Below, in pieces: positions 48,958-57,234 of a DNA stretch of 64,000 bases (position 1 is the stretch's first letter; every line of letters begins with the position of its first letter). The notes beneath the pieces are model-generated. The model searched no databases. It worked only from the letters and a program-made list of their open reading frames with translations, and had not been told where the DNA came from. The DNA is from Candidatus Endonucleibacter sp. (ex Gigantidas childressi) (GTDB taxonomy: Bacteria; Pseudomonadota; Gammaproteobacteria; Pseudomonadales; Endozoicomonadaceae): positions 846,076-910,075 of the forward strand of contig JASXSU010000003.1 in NCBI GenBank assembly GCA_030674875.1, given 5' to 3'. The position numbers and the translations under genes are program-made.

Positions 48958-49935
48958 TTATAGTTTAAAGACCTTTTCCCTATTCTTAGCTAATTCTTTG
49001 TACATATCATCAAAAAGAGTAGAGTATCGAGATTTAATTGTAAAAGTATTATTATTAATAAGTTTATCTCTAAATATATCCATTCCTTTACCAATTTGAA
49101 TTACATGATTATCAAAACACATCATTCTATCATGAGCTTCTGTCTTAAAGATTTTATCTTTACAAAGTGATAGTTCAATTTCAAATTTATGTTTAGAGAA
49201 GTATGGTTTATTAGTAAAACTATTAATATAAGACTTTATTCTTGTGAAATCTACATCTATATTTGTACTGTGTGTATCACATGCACAAAAAATATGTATA
49301 GTAAATTTTTTTTCATACTTTGAAAGGCTTTCAATAAGGAGTTCAAGTGAAGTTTTTAAACCATAACGTAAATCACGTTCTATGTTTAATGCCATGTATC
49401 TGTCTAATATAGTAATAGTTGATGTGTACATGGCTAAACCTTCAAACTTATTTTTCCAAATATCATTAAACTCATCACCAGATTTAATGTCTTTTTCACT
49501 AATACATTTACTTATATTAAAGTTTATAGACTCATTTATATTTGTTGGAGATAAAATTTCTAAAGTATTATTATCAACAGGTAATGATTTTTCTTCAAAT
49601 AATTCTTGGTAATCAATTGTCAAAATTCCAGTTGTTATATTTTTTGTATAAAACAACATCTCAAATTCTTTTATTCCACTTAGGGAGGAAAGCAATGGGT
49701 CGCTAATATTAATTTCAGTCTTTTTAAATTTATCTGATGTTAAAGCTGTGATCCATTTTTGTTTATATTTAATTGGTATGTTATCAATAGCAATGCGCAT
49801 TCCATTTATATTGTTTTGGCATATTGCTAGACAACCATATTTAGACCAAGTCTCTAGAATTACACTATTAGTAATTGGTAAATTTAAAGACTCATCAGAA
49901 AATAATTCCTGATCAAAATAAAATGTAGTTAACAT
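48958..49935 (-). CDS. Partner protein of the cassette ATPase, unknown family with HDR motif
   Basis: A 325-residue cytosolic-looking protein, low-GC, directly following the ATPase gene with no gap. The N-terminal half has no recognised domain. The C-terminal half has ITILDRYMALNIERDL (about residue 173), a central sheet-like IHIFCACDT and TEAHDRMMCFDNHVIQIGKGMDIF (H268-D269-R270). The DRY...HDR arrangement recalls PLD-like effector domains related to the MITD1 C-terminus; this is a weak, by-eye match. The likely role is effector or target-binding subunit acting with the ATPase. It ends 10 bases before attC site 2. Confidence 0.6.
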   Translation of the reverse strand: MLTTFYFDQELFSDESLNLPITNSVILETWSKYGCLAICQNNINGMRIAIDNIPIKYKQKWITALTSDKFKKTEINISDPLLSSLSGIKEFEMLFYTKNITTGILTIDYQELFEEKSLPVDNNTLEILSPTNINESINFNISKCISEKDIKSGDEFNDIWKNKFEGLAMYTSTITILDRYMALNIERDLRYGLKTSLELLIESLSKYEKKFTIHIFCACDTHSTNIDVDFTRIKSYINSFTNKPYFSKHKFEIELSLCKDKIFKTEAHDRMMCFDNHVIQIGKGMDIFRDKLINNNTFTIKSRYSTLFDDMYKELAKNREKVFKL

Positions 49936-51288
49936 TTATCCCCCGAATAATTCATCAAGACGTTCTTCAAAGAATCCTGTAGGCCAAGCTGTACTAAAAT
50001 CTCCATCATCATCCAAAGTTATTGGGGTAACTTGCGCGCCATTTTTACCCACATCAACATATAATACAGAAACTAAATCCTTGCTTATTTTTCCTTCTCT
50101 TATTCGTCTTTGCATCCTCAGCATTAGTGCTTCACTATGTGTTTCTATAACCCATTGATTATTATTTTTTTCTGAAACTGAATCAATAAATAAATCAGCT
50201 AGGTGGGCTTGAAGCTTTGGGTGTAAATGTATTTCAGGTTGTTCAACACAAATAAGTTTATTTTCAGAAATTATTGCATCAAAAATTATTGGTAAAACTT
50301 GACCTATTCCAAAACCTACATCCTTTGGAGTTACAACTGCACCATTCCTTAAGTCCTCAAGCTGCACAGAAATCAATTGACCTGTATTTATATCACCTAA
50401 ATCCTTCGCATCTATTAAATAAGGAATTTTGAAAGATTTTAGTGCATTATTTATTTTTTCCTTTGTTATTTTATTGGCATTAAATATATCAAGGCCTAAA
50501 TTATTTTTACCCTGCCCTTTCTGATAGTTAGTTATTGCAGGCGAGTAAAACCTTTTAGGTGAACTTCTAAGAGGGCCTAAATACTTAATTTTTTCAAAAA
50601 TAGTACTTATGTCATCAAGAACTCTATCAGTATATTCACTGAGAGGTGATTCAAGGTCAGTAACAATAGTTGGAATATTCAGATGAGACCCGATCATAAA
50701 AGACTCGGATAGCAAAGTATCTAATTCTCCCCATTTCATTCTATCATCAGTGCGAAATTTCAATCTAGATGATATCACCTTTCTTAGGCTACTTTTGTCC
50801 TGCAAATTAAAAGTTATTCCTTTTGATATTTCAGCCCCCCGTTTTAATTGATAATTAACTTTTTCATTATTTTTCTCGCCACATGAAAACTTGTAATTAC
50901 TCAATGCTGGTTTACCGTCTAATTGTTTATACTTTAACTCTAAATTACGAACATCAGAATGTGAATAAAGCATATTGTATGAATGCCTTTGCTGATAGTC
51001 TTTTGCCTTTGTATTGCTCGTATATTTTATAGAGAACAACATCTCTTTTTTCGGATTTTGACCGTGTATTAATGATTCGAACGTTCCTAGATTGATATTT
51101 TCACCCGATGTTACCAAGTAACTATCTTTGTCTTTTGCAAGTATGGTTTGTTTGAGCATCATTAGTGATTGTATTATTGAACTCTTACCAGCAGAGTTAG
51201 GTCCATAAATTAAGGTAATTGGTGAAAAAGACAATGATTGTTTTTTTGAGAACGATTTAAAATTTTCGATCTGAAACTCTGTGATCAT
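49936..51288 (-). CDS. DUF3696-type AAA ATPase (OLD/SMC-like)
   Basis: A 450-residue P-loop ATPase. Walker A GPNSAGKSS lies at 29-37 after the Rad50-like opening MITEFQIENFKSF. YLGPLRSSPKRFY is at 236-248, the ABC-signature-like DVGFGIGQVLP at 323-333, Walker B EQPEIHLHP at 349-357 and the switch ETHSE at 382-386. The C-terminus (FEERLDELF) is the DUF3696 type. No TOPRIM or other nuclease domain is fused. Single ATPases of this group work in two-gene anti-phage modules with a separate effector, and the next gene, with no spacer, fits that role. Preceded 57 bases upstream by the stop of a truncated frame. Confidence 0.85.
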   Translation of the reverse strand: MITEFQIENFKSFSKKQSLSFSPITLIYGPNSAGKSSIIQSLMMLKQTILAKDKDSYLVTSGENINLGTFESLIHGQNPKKEMLFSIKYTSNTKAKDYQQRHSYNMLYSHSDVRNLELKYKQLDGKPALSNYKFSCGEKNNEKVNYQLKRGAEISKGITFNLQDKSSLRKVISSRLKFRTDDRMKWGELDTLLSESFMIGSHLNIPTIVTDLESPLSEYTDRVLDDISTIFEKIKYLGPLRSSPKRFYSPAITNYQKGQGKNNLGLDIFNANKITKEKINNALKSFKIPYLIDAKDLGDINTGQLISVQLEDLRNGAVVTPKDVGFGIGQVLPIIFDAIISENKLICVEQPEIHLHPKLQAHLADLFIDSVSEKNNNQWVIETHSEALMLRMQRRIREGKISKDLVSVLYVDVGKNGAQVTPITLDDDGDFSTAWPTGFFEERLDELFGG

Positions 51289-51345
51289 TTTATTTCCTAT
51301 TTAAAATAGTTTGTATATTACATAGAATTGTTAAAAACTGATAAA

Positions 51346-51516
51346 TTACTTTGGACACATAACAGTATTATTAGTAGGAAACTTTCCTTCTAATTCCTCT
51401 AAAAGTTTCCGCCTATCTTCATTTTGATCTTTTGGCTTTAATCGCGAATCTCCCATTAAAATCAATATGTTATCCTGTTTTATGGATTCTGGCTTAGATA
51501 AAATAAGGAAAGTTTT
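51346..51516 (-). pseudogene. Truncated upstream gene of the ATPase operon
   Basis: A 56-codon open frame (KTFLILSKPESIKQDNILILMG... to NNTVMCPK) has protein-like composition but no start. It is cut at about 51516, just after an in-frame stop. It runs in the same direction as the ATPase gene and ends 57 bases before it, so it may be the tail of a third member of the system or of an unrelated cassette. Confidence 0.45.
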
Positions 51517-51553
51517 CTATCTAATTCTCAGTTAGTCAGGAAGCGGTACTATA

Positions 51554-51706
51554 ATGCCTATTTTTTTACCTATATTACCCAATTGGCCAACTAACACCAT
51601 TCATAAAATGCCAAAAAAAATGACTTGTCATGTCGCAGATACATATCTATGTGAGCACCAATATGGTGAGCCGTATACCTTAACTGTTGAGGATAGAGTG
51701 TTGTAA
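51554..51706 (+). CDS. Possible 50-residue protein or fragment
   Basis: Open frame MPIFLPILPNWPTNTIHKMPKK...LTVEDRVL without a ribosome binding site. No family recognised; probably a fragment. The rest of 51520-51920 shows no gene. Confidence 0.2.
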   Translation: MPIFLPILPNWPTNTIHKMPKKMTCHVADTYLCEHQYGEPYTLTVEDRVL

Positions 51707-51919
51707 AGGGGAGAGAGCTTAATACACCCAAACACACTACCGCCCTTCTATCCATATTTTAGAATACTAAGGTTGTACCGCTTTTTTTATCTCTTGCATC
51801 TAACACAGCAGGATGATAACAAAACATCACCGGGAAGTAAAAGTCAGTAGTCGTTTTTATATGTAAGACAAGCCAGTCACAATCTGCAAACATGTTAATG
51901 TCTCTTTTATTCAATCAGA

Positions 51920-52155
51920 ACATTAGTGGAACGGCTACGCAGTAAGGCCATTATAAACTGTGCAATGAAGATGATTAGAGCTTGATGCAGGCAGGTGATC
52001 TTAAGTTTCTCAGGCAATGAACTTACGTCTTTCATGTTCAACAATCATCACCTATTCTGGGATAAAAGATCGTGCAGGTTACCTTATCTGGGAGGCACCT
52101 CATACTAATTATGCCTTGAAAATAAAGAGCTTAAGGTTTTTTGTCCCGTACATAG
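51920..52155 (-). mobile_element. IS4-family element, left-end fragment, copy 4
   Basis: On the minus strand it starts CTATGTACGGGACAAAAAACC and covers about 235 bases of the IS4 leader and N-terminus. It is the mirror of the fragment at 46607-46900, and both point inwards. It forms the right border of the cassette island. Confidence 0.75.
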
Positions 52156-52199
52156 GAGCTCACTACAACAAGGAGCTGCAAGGTGGGAAGCTGCGAAAT

Positions 52200-52390
52200 A
52201 TACCAGTAGCTTGCTCACATATAAAAATCTCAGTTAATTGTACTTATTGTATTAATTCAGCGCTACTTTGTTGGCTGTACTAGATCACCCAAGTCACTTA
52301 GTAAATCTAAGCTACTGAGATCCCCATGAGCCTAAAGTCTTCGCTCGTTTGATGCCTTGTAGCAACTACAAATCCTTTGGGTATAGTTCG
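52200..52390. repeat. Diverged palindromic element
   Basis: The arms GCTACTTTGTTGGCTG near 52263 and GTAGCAACTACAAATCCTTTGGGTATA at 52359-52385, with ATGAGCCTAAAGTCTTCGCTCG between them, identify an old copy of the palindromic family downstream of pta. Confidence 0.55.
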
Positions 52391-52472
52391 TTCAAGCAGT
52401 GCTATGGAATTTAATGCTGAAGAAAAAGCCTAAAAGGAAGAGGTTTTTAATACGAAAAGTAAAAATATTTAA

Positions 52473-54569
52473 TCATGCTTTATTGTTTTCCGCCTGAATG
52501 GCTGTTAAGGCAATGGTATAAACGATATCGTCCACTTGAGCCCCGCGGGACAGATCATTGACTGGCTTATTTAGACCCTGCAACATTGGACCTACGCTAA
52601 TCACATCGGCACTACGCTGAACAGCTTTGTAGGTGGTGTTGCCGGTGTTAAGGTCTGGGAATATAAAGACAGTGGCGCGGCCAGCGATGTTACTGTTAGG
52701 AGCTTTGCTTTTGGCAACGGACTCTACAGATGCTGCGTCGTACTGCAAAGGGCCATCGATCACTAGGTCAGGGCGCTGGGCTCTGACTATTTCAGTGGCT
52801 TCACGAACTTTATCCACGTCTGCACCAACCCCAGAGTCACCAGTGCTATAACTGATCATTGCAACACGTGGGTCAATACCAAAGGATGTTGCGGAATCTG
52901 CACTCTGAATTGCAATTTTGGCTAGCTGTTCAGCATTAGGATTCTGGTTGACAGCACAGTCACCGTAAATCAAAACTTGGTCTGGCAGAAGCATAAAGAA
53001 AATAGAGGAGACCAGTCCTCCGGACTCTTTCTTTGTCTTGACCAGTTGAAACGCGGGACGAATGGTGTTGGCAGTGGTGTGCACGGCGCCGGATACCAGT
53101 CCGTCTACTTCGTCCATGACCAGCATCATGGTGCCCAACATCACGGTATCTTCTAGCTGAGCTTCAGCCACTGGTGCAGTCATGCCTTTGTGCTTGCGAA
53201 TCTCTATCATTGGCTCTACATAACGGCTACGTATGTTGCCAGGATCCATAATCACCAAGCCGTCAGGCAGGGTGATGTCGTGATTTTTGGCCACCTGCTC
53301 AATTTCAGACTTATTTCCCAGCAGAATACACCGGGCAATACCACGATCCTGACAAATTACGGCGGCCTGGATGGTTCTGGGCTCATTGCCTTCAGGTAGA
53401 ACAATCCGTTTTTTAGCAGACAGGGAACGTTGAATAAGCTGATAGCGAAAAGCGGGAGGGGACAGTCGACGTTCGGCAAATCCTTCACAGTGCTTTTTCA
53501 GCCACTTAGTGTTGAGGTGGGTAGCCACGGTATTCATCACCATTTCCACACGGACGATATCGTCCAGTGGGAGTTCATTGTGGCGTCTATCCAGTTTGGT
53601 GGCCGTAGTGTAAGAGTCAGAATCGGTTAGTATCACCGGTAAACCGGTGCTAATGGCTTTATTGCACAGCTCCATAACTGCGGCGTCTGGTTTAATGCCA
53701 CTAGTGAGAAGCAAACCTGCCAAGGGTACACCATTGAGCGCAGCCATACAGGTAGCGATGACTATGTCATCACGATCTCCAGGAGTAATCATCAGATTAC
53801 CAGGTTTCAAGCAATGTAGCATTTTGGATGGAGCACGGGCGCTGAGGGTATAAGAGGTGACTCTACGGGTTTCTATTTCTCCGCGGTTCAGGATCTCGGC
53901 ACCCAGATAGTCGGCAATATCCATAGTACGTGAAGAAGCCAAACAACTCTTCCAGGGGATATATCCCAAAGGCTGGATCGGCTTACGGGAAAATTTCGGA
54001 AGGCTCTGAAAATTACCATTATTGTTCAACCTAGTTGCATTGTCAGCATCCAGCTTGTTTATGACATAGCCTACAACTCTAGGGTTTTTTATTCCGCCAA
54101 AGCTATCGGCAGCTATTTCCAGTTTATCCGCTAGATCCGACAGAGAAGCTTCATCTGGCTTGGAGACAAGAATAATGTCGGCATTAATAGCTTTTGCAAT
54201 GCTACTGTTCACCCGGTTGGCATATGGCATATTTCTGGTTGGTACTAACCCTTCTACCACAACAACGTCACAGTTCTTGGAGGCCTGACTAAACAGTGCT
54301 ATGATCACTTCCATCAGGATATCGCCCTTGTCGTCTCCTAGCAGTCTTTCTGCTCGTTGTGAGCTGATTGGTGTCGTAGGTTCATGGTCCATGATGTTCT
54401 GAATCAGCTTGGCCGAGTGCGCATGACCCTTGTCTCCAGGATTCAGCTGGGAGATAGGCTTAAAGAATTTTACTATTAGGCCAAGATTGTCAAGGGCTCT
54501 AACCAAGCCCAAAGTGGTGGAGGTAAGACCGACATCGTAACGGGTTGGGGCCAGGAGAAGTGTACGCAT
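52473..54569 (-). CDS. pta: Phosphate acetyltransferase
   Basis: A 698-residue long-form Pta. It has an N-terminal P-loop-like/BioD-type region (LLAPTRYDVGLTSTTLGLVRAL), a middle DRTGG domain (residues about 210-330) and the C-terminal catalytic PTA_PTB domain with VLPEGNEPRTIQAA and SGAVHTTANTIRPAFQL. It interconverts acetyl-CoA and acetyl phosphate and acts with AckA in acetate overflow and ATP generation. The start ATG at 54569 matches the family. It lies downstream of ackA on the same strand but separated by about 500 bases filled with palindromic repeats, so co-transcription is uncertain. Confidence 0.95.
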   Translation of the reverse strand: MRTLLLAPTRYDVGLTSTTLGLVRALDNLGLIVKFFKPISQLNPGDKGHAHSAKLIQNIMDHEPTTPISSQRAERLLGDDKGDILMEVIIALFSQASKNCDVVVVEGLVPTRNMPYANRVNSSIAKAINADIILVSKPDEASLSDLADKLEIAADSFGGIKNPRVVGYVINKLDADNATRLNNNGNFQSLPKFSRKPIQPLGYIPWKSCLASSRTMDIADYLGAEILNRGEIETRRVTSYTLSARAPSKMLHCLKPGNLMITPGDRDDIVIATCMAALNGVPLAGLLLTSGIKPDAAVMELCNKAISTGLPVILTDSDSYTTATKLDRRHNELPLDDIVRVEMVMNTVATHLNTKWLKKHCEGFAERRLSPPAFRYQLIQRSLSAKKRIVLPEGNEPRTIQAAVICQDRGIARCILLGNKSEIEQVAKNHDITLPDGLVIMDPGNIRSRYVEPMIEIRKHKGMTAPVAEAQLEDTVMLGTMMLVMDEVDGLVSGAVHTTANTIRPAFQLVKTKKESGGLVSSIFFMLLPDQVLIYGDCAVNQNPNAEQLAKIAIQSADSATSFGIDPRVAMISYSTGDSGVGADVDKVREATEIVRAQRPDLVIDGPLQYDAASVESVAKSKAPNSNIAGRATVFIFPDLNTGNTTYKAVQRSADVISVGPMLQGLNKPVNDLSRGAQVDDIVYTIALTAIQAENNKA

Positions 54570-54734
54570 GATGAGGCTTTCCAGCAGTTGTCAGGCTCTG
54601 TTTCAGCCAGTATTCAAGGTCTAACAGCAGGTATATCCATTCTCTGTAAGTATTTGGTGTTGTTGACTCTCCCTCTCCCTATTCACCAATTTATTGTAGG
54701 ATCGTAAGCCTAAGATTTTGTTATTCAGGCCTTA

Positions 54735-55080
54735 TGGCCACGGGTATATACCCGAATGATTTGAAGTTGCTATTCGGCGGCAAACGAGCCAATACTCAGA
54801 AACTTAGATTTACCAAGTGGCTGTGGTCAATGCAGCCAACAAAGTAGCAACTTCAAAGGCTACTGATATAAATCTCTGCAAATGTATTAATTAATACCAT
54901 ATGGTATCTGCATGTATAACAACAGGAGACCATAAATTAAATTCCGCTGTTTTTCATAGTAGAGATTATATACCAAATGGTTAGGATTTGCTACGCGGCG
55001 GCAAACGAGCGAATTCTAAGTAACTGGGGTGAGCGAGTGCAGCCAACAAATTAGTAATTTCAAAGGCTATGAATATAGTT
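54735..55080. repeat. Two diverged palindromic elements between ackA and pta
   Basis: Unit 1 (about 54742-54872) opens TATATACCCGAATGATTTGAAG and closes GTAGCAACTTCAAAGGCTACTG. Unit 2 (about 54968-55078) opens TATACCAAATGG and closes TTCAAAGGCTATGAATATAG. They share the GAGCGAGTGCAGCCAACAAA core but are far from identical to the 124-bp copies. Confidence 0.6.
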
Positions 55081-56271
55081 TTAGTTAGGGATTAGGGATT
55101 CAGTATCGCGGGCTATCATCAGCTCTTCGTTGGTGGCAACAACCATCGCCAAGGTAGAGTCTTTTTTGGTAATGACGCCGTTCTTACCTTGAAAGGTGTC
55201 GTCATTGACTTTTTCATCGATGTCAAAACCGAAGATAGATAGGCGTTTCAGAACATTTTTTCGTATATTACTGGAGTTTTCACCGATACCGCCGGTGAAG
55301 ACCAAGGCGTCAATTTTACCCAGTTCTGACGCATAACCTGCCAGTTTCTTGGCCAGAACGTTGCAAAAAATGTCTATGGTAAGCTGGGCACGCTCGTTGC
55401 CTTCTCTGGCTGCATTTTCAATCACTCGGCAGTCGTTATCAATTTCTGACAGACCCAGAAGGCCTGATTTTTTGTTCAGGATATCGGTAGTTTCTTCTAT
55501 GGTATAGCCGCACTGTTTTTTAAGAAAGCTGAAGACGTTGGGGTCAATGTCACCGGATCGAGTGCCCATAACCAGACCTTCCAGAGGTGTCAGGCCCATA
55601 GTAGTATCAAGAGACTTGCCATTTTTAACAGCGCAGGCGCTAGCACCATTGCCCAAGTGTGCCACCAAAATGGAGCTTCTTTTATAGTTGAGGCCCAACA
55701 TGTCGGCTGCTGTACGACTAACAAATTGGTGACTTATACCATGGGCTCCATAACGACGCAGACCATGTTGTTTGTACAGGCTGTAAGGGATGGCATACAA
55801 ATAATTTTCTGCAGGCATGGTTTGATGGAAGGCAGTATCGAACACCGCTGCTTGGATTAAACCAGGGAAGAGTGTAAGAGCAGCATGAATGCCTTTCAGG
55901 TGGCTCGGGTTATGCAGAGGAGCCAGTATACAGCAATCTTCAATCTTCTGAATGACATCGTCTGTGATCAGAGTGGATGTGGTAAACTTTTCGCCGCCAC
56001 TGACAACACGATGACCAATGGCTTTAATGCGGTCCATTAGGTTATTTTCATGAAGAACGCTGACTATGGTTTCAATGGCTCCATCGTGACCGGAGGTATC
56101 GAGTTTCTTGGTCTGTTTTTTATCGTTCATCTTCCAGGTGATGGTCGCTTCGTTGCCGACTAGGCGCTCAACAATGCCATTGATACTTTCCTCTTCGTTT
56201 TTTGGATTGATCACTGCAAACTTCAGTGAAGAACTGCCACAGTTAATAACTAGAATACTGTCTTTGCTCAT
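55081..56271 (-). CDS. ackA: Acetate kinase
   Basis: About 396 residues from ATG 56271 (MSKDSILVINCGSSSLKFAV), the canonical AckA start; a longer frame to 56319 is not supported. The ASKHA-fold motifs are present: NCGSSSLKF, HRVVSGGEKF, VFDTAFHQTMP, HLGNGAS, TGGIGENSSNIR. It makes ATP and acetate from acetyl phosphate. It is paired with pta as in most gammaproteobacteria. Confidence 0.95.
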   Translation of the reverse strand: MSKDSILVINCGSSSLKFAVINPKNEEESINGIVERLVGNEATITWKMNDKKQTKKLDTSGHDGAIETIVSVLHENNLMDRIKAIGHRVVSGGEKFTTSTLITDDVIQKIEDCCILAPLHNPSHLKGIHAALTLFPGLIQAAVFDTAFHQTMPAENYLYAIPYSLYKQHGLRRYGAHGISHQFVSRTAADMLGLNYKRSSILVAHLGNGASACAVKNGKSLDTTMGLTPLEGLVMGTRSGDIDPNVFSFLKKQCGYTIEETTDILNKKSGLLGLSEIDNDCRVIENAAREGNERAQLTIDIFCNVLAKKLAGYASELGKIDALVFTGGIGENSSNIRKNVLKRLSIFGFDIDEKVNDDTFQGKNGVITKKDSTLAMVVATNEELMIARDTESLIPN

Positions 56272-56410
56272 AGAACATATTACCAGTGGAAGTGACCGAA
56301 AGCTTTCGGTGGTACTCAATAATAGCGAATGAAGAGTATCGCCGAAAACTACTACCTTAACCAGTAATCTTGATGATCATGGTTTGTGGATGTAGTTAAG
56401 TTGTAGAAAA

Positions 56411-56573
56411 TATTATATACCTAATGAATTGACACTAGTCGCTTTTGACACTTTAACACGGGGCAAGCGAGCAAAGATTTTAGGCTCATAGGCATCAGGA
56501 GCTTATATTTACTACGTGACTGGGGAGTGAGTGTAGCCTATAAAGTAGTAACTTCAAGGGCGATGGGTATAAG
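56411..56573. repeat. Diverged palindromic element upstream of ackA
   Basis: TATACCTAATGAATTGACAC opens and GTAGTAACTTCAAGGGCGATGGGTATA closes the unit. It occupies much of the ackA upstream region. Confidence 0.55.
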
Positions 56574-57234
56574 TTCGTGTAAGTGTGATTAATTGTTCAT
56601 TAATATTAGCCTGAGAAGAGTTCGATCTACTCCCCAATGCTCGGCATACCCAATTTGGTGACAGTGTGCGGAAAATTCCTAACGTATTGCTGCCGTTCAC
56701 TTTGTTAAAGTAGGGTATAGCTGTTTATGACAATAACCAGCATCAGAGGAACCTATAGGCCAAGCAGTAAATACAGGTTTTTCGAGTCAGAAGGGGTCAA
56801 GTGATTAGTGTAACTGCTACCTCTGGAAAAAAAGAGCTAGATAATAAACAGCATATTCATCCATAGAATGACTAGGAATAAGTTGAACCAAGTGTTTTGA
56901 TGAAAGATTAAGTAAAAATCACGTAAATTAAGAAAGTAAATTAATGGACATCCATATATATGAAGTAAGAGTTATATTGTCATGCTCATTCTTTTGCAGC
57001 AGGAAGCTAGGAGTGGTGTGGTCTAGGTTGGTCAATAATAGCTTGTTATCAAGATGAGGAGGTTCATAGCCCTGAGTAATCTGCGACGTTATAGCGAAGG
57101 CCAACTCTTTTTGGTTTGATGTAGATTCTAAGATGATAGTATATTGAAGAACGATTTACTTTTTGTTGCTTACTCATATCTTAAATGGTAATTGATGAAG
57201 GTATGTCAGCTCAATTTTTCAGGAGAATGAATTT
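56574..57234. other. Gap before the phosphatase gene, no gene seen
   Basis: About 660 AT-rich bases without a recognisable protein or RNA gene. The phosphatase gene has TCAGGAGAATGAATTT at its right edge, a good ribosome binding site. Any regulator-binding site for the effector would be in this interval. Confidence 0.35.

Noticed and set aside
48958-51288. Gabija, PARIS or Septu assignment for the ATPase pair
   Set aside because: No TOPRIM, UvrD-like helicase or HNH motif is visible in either protein.
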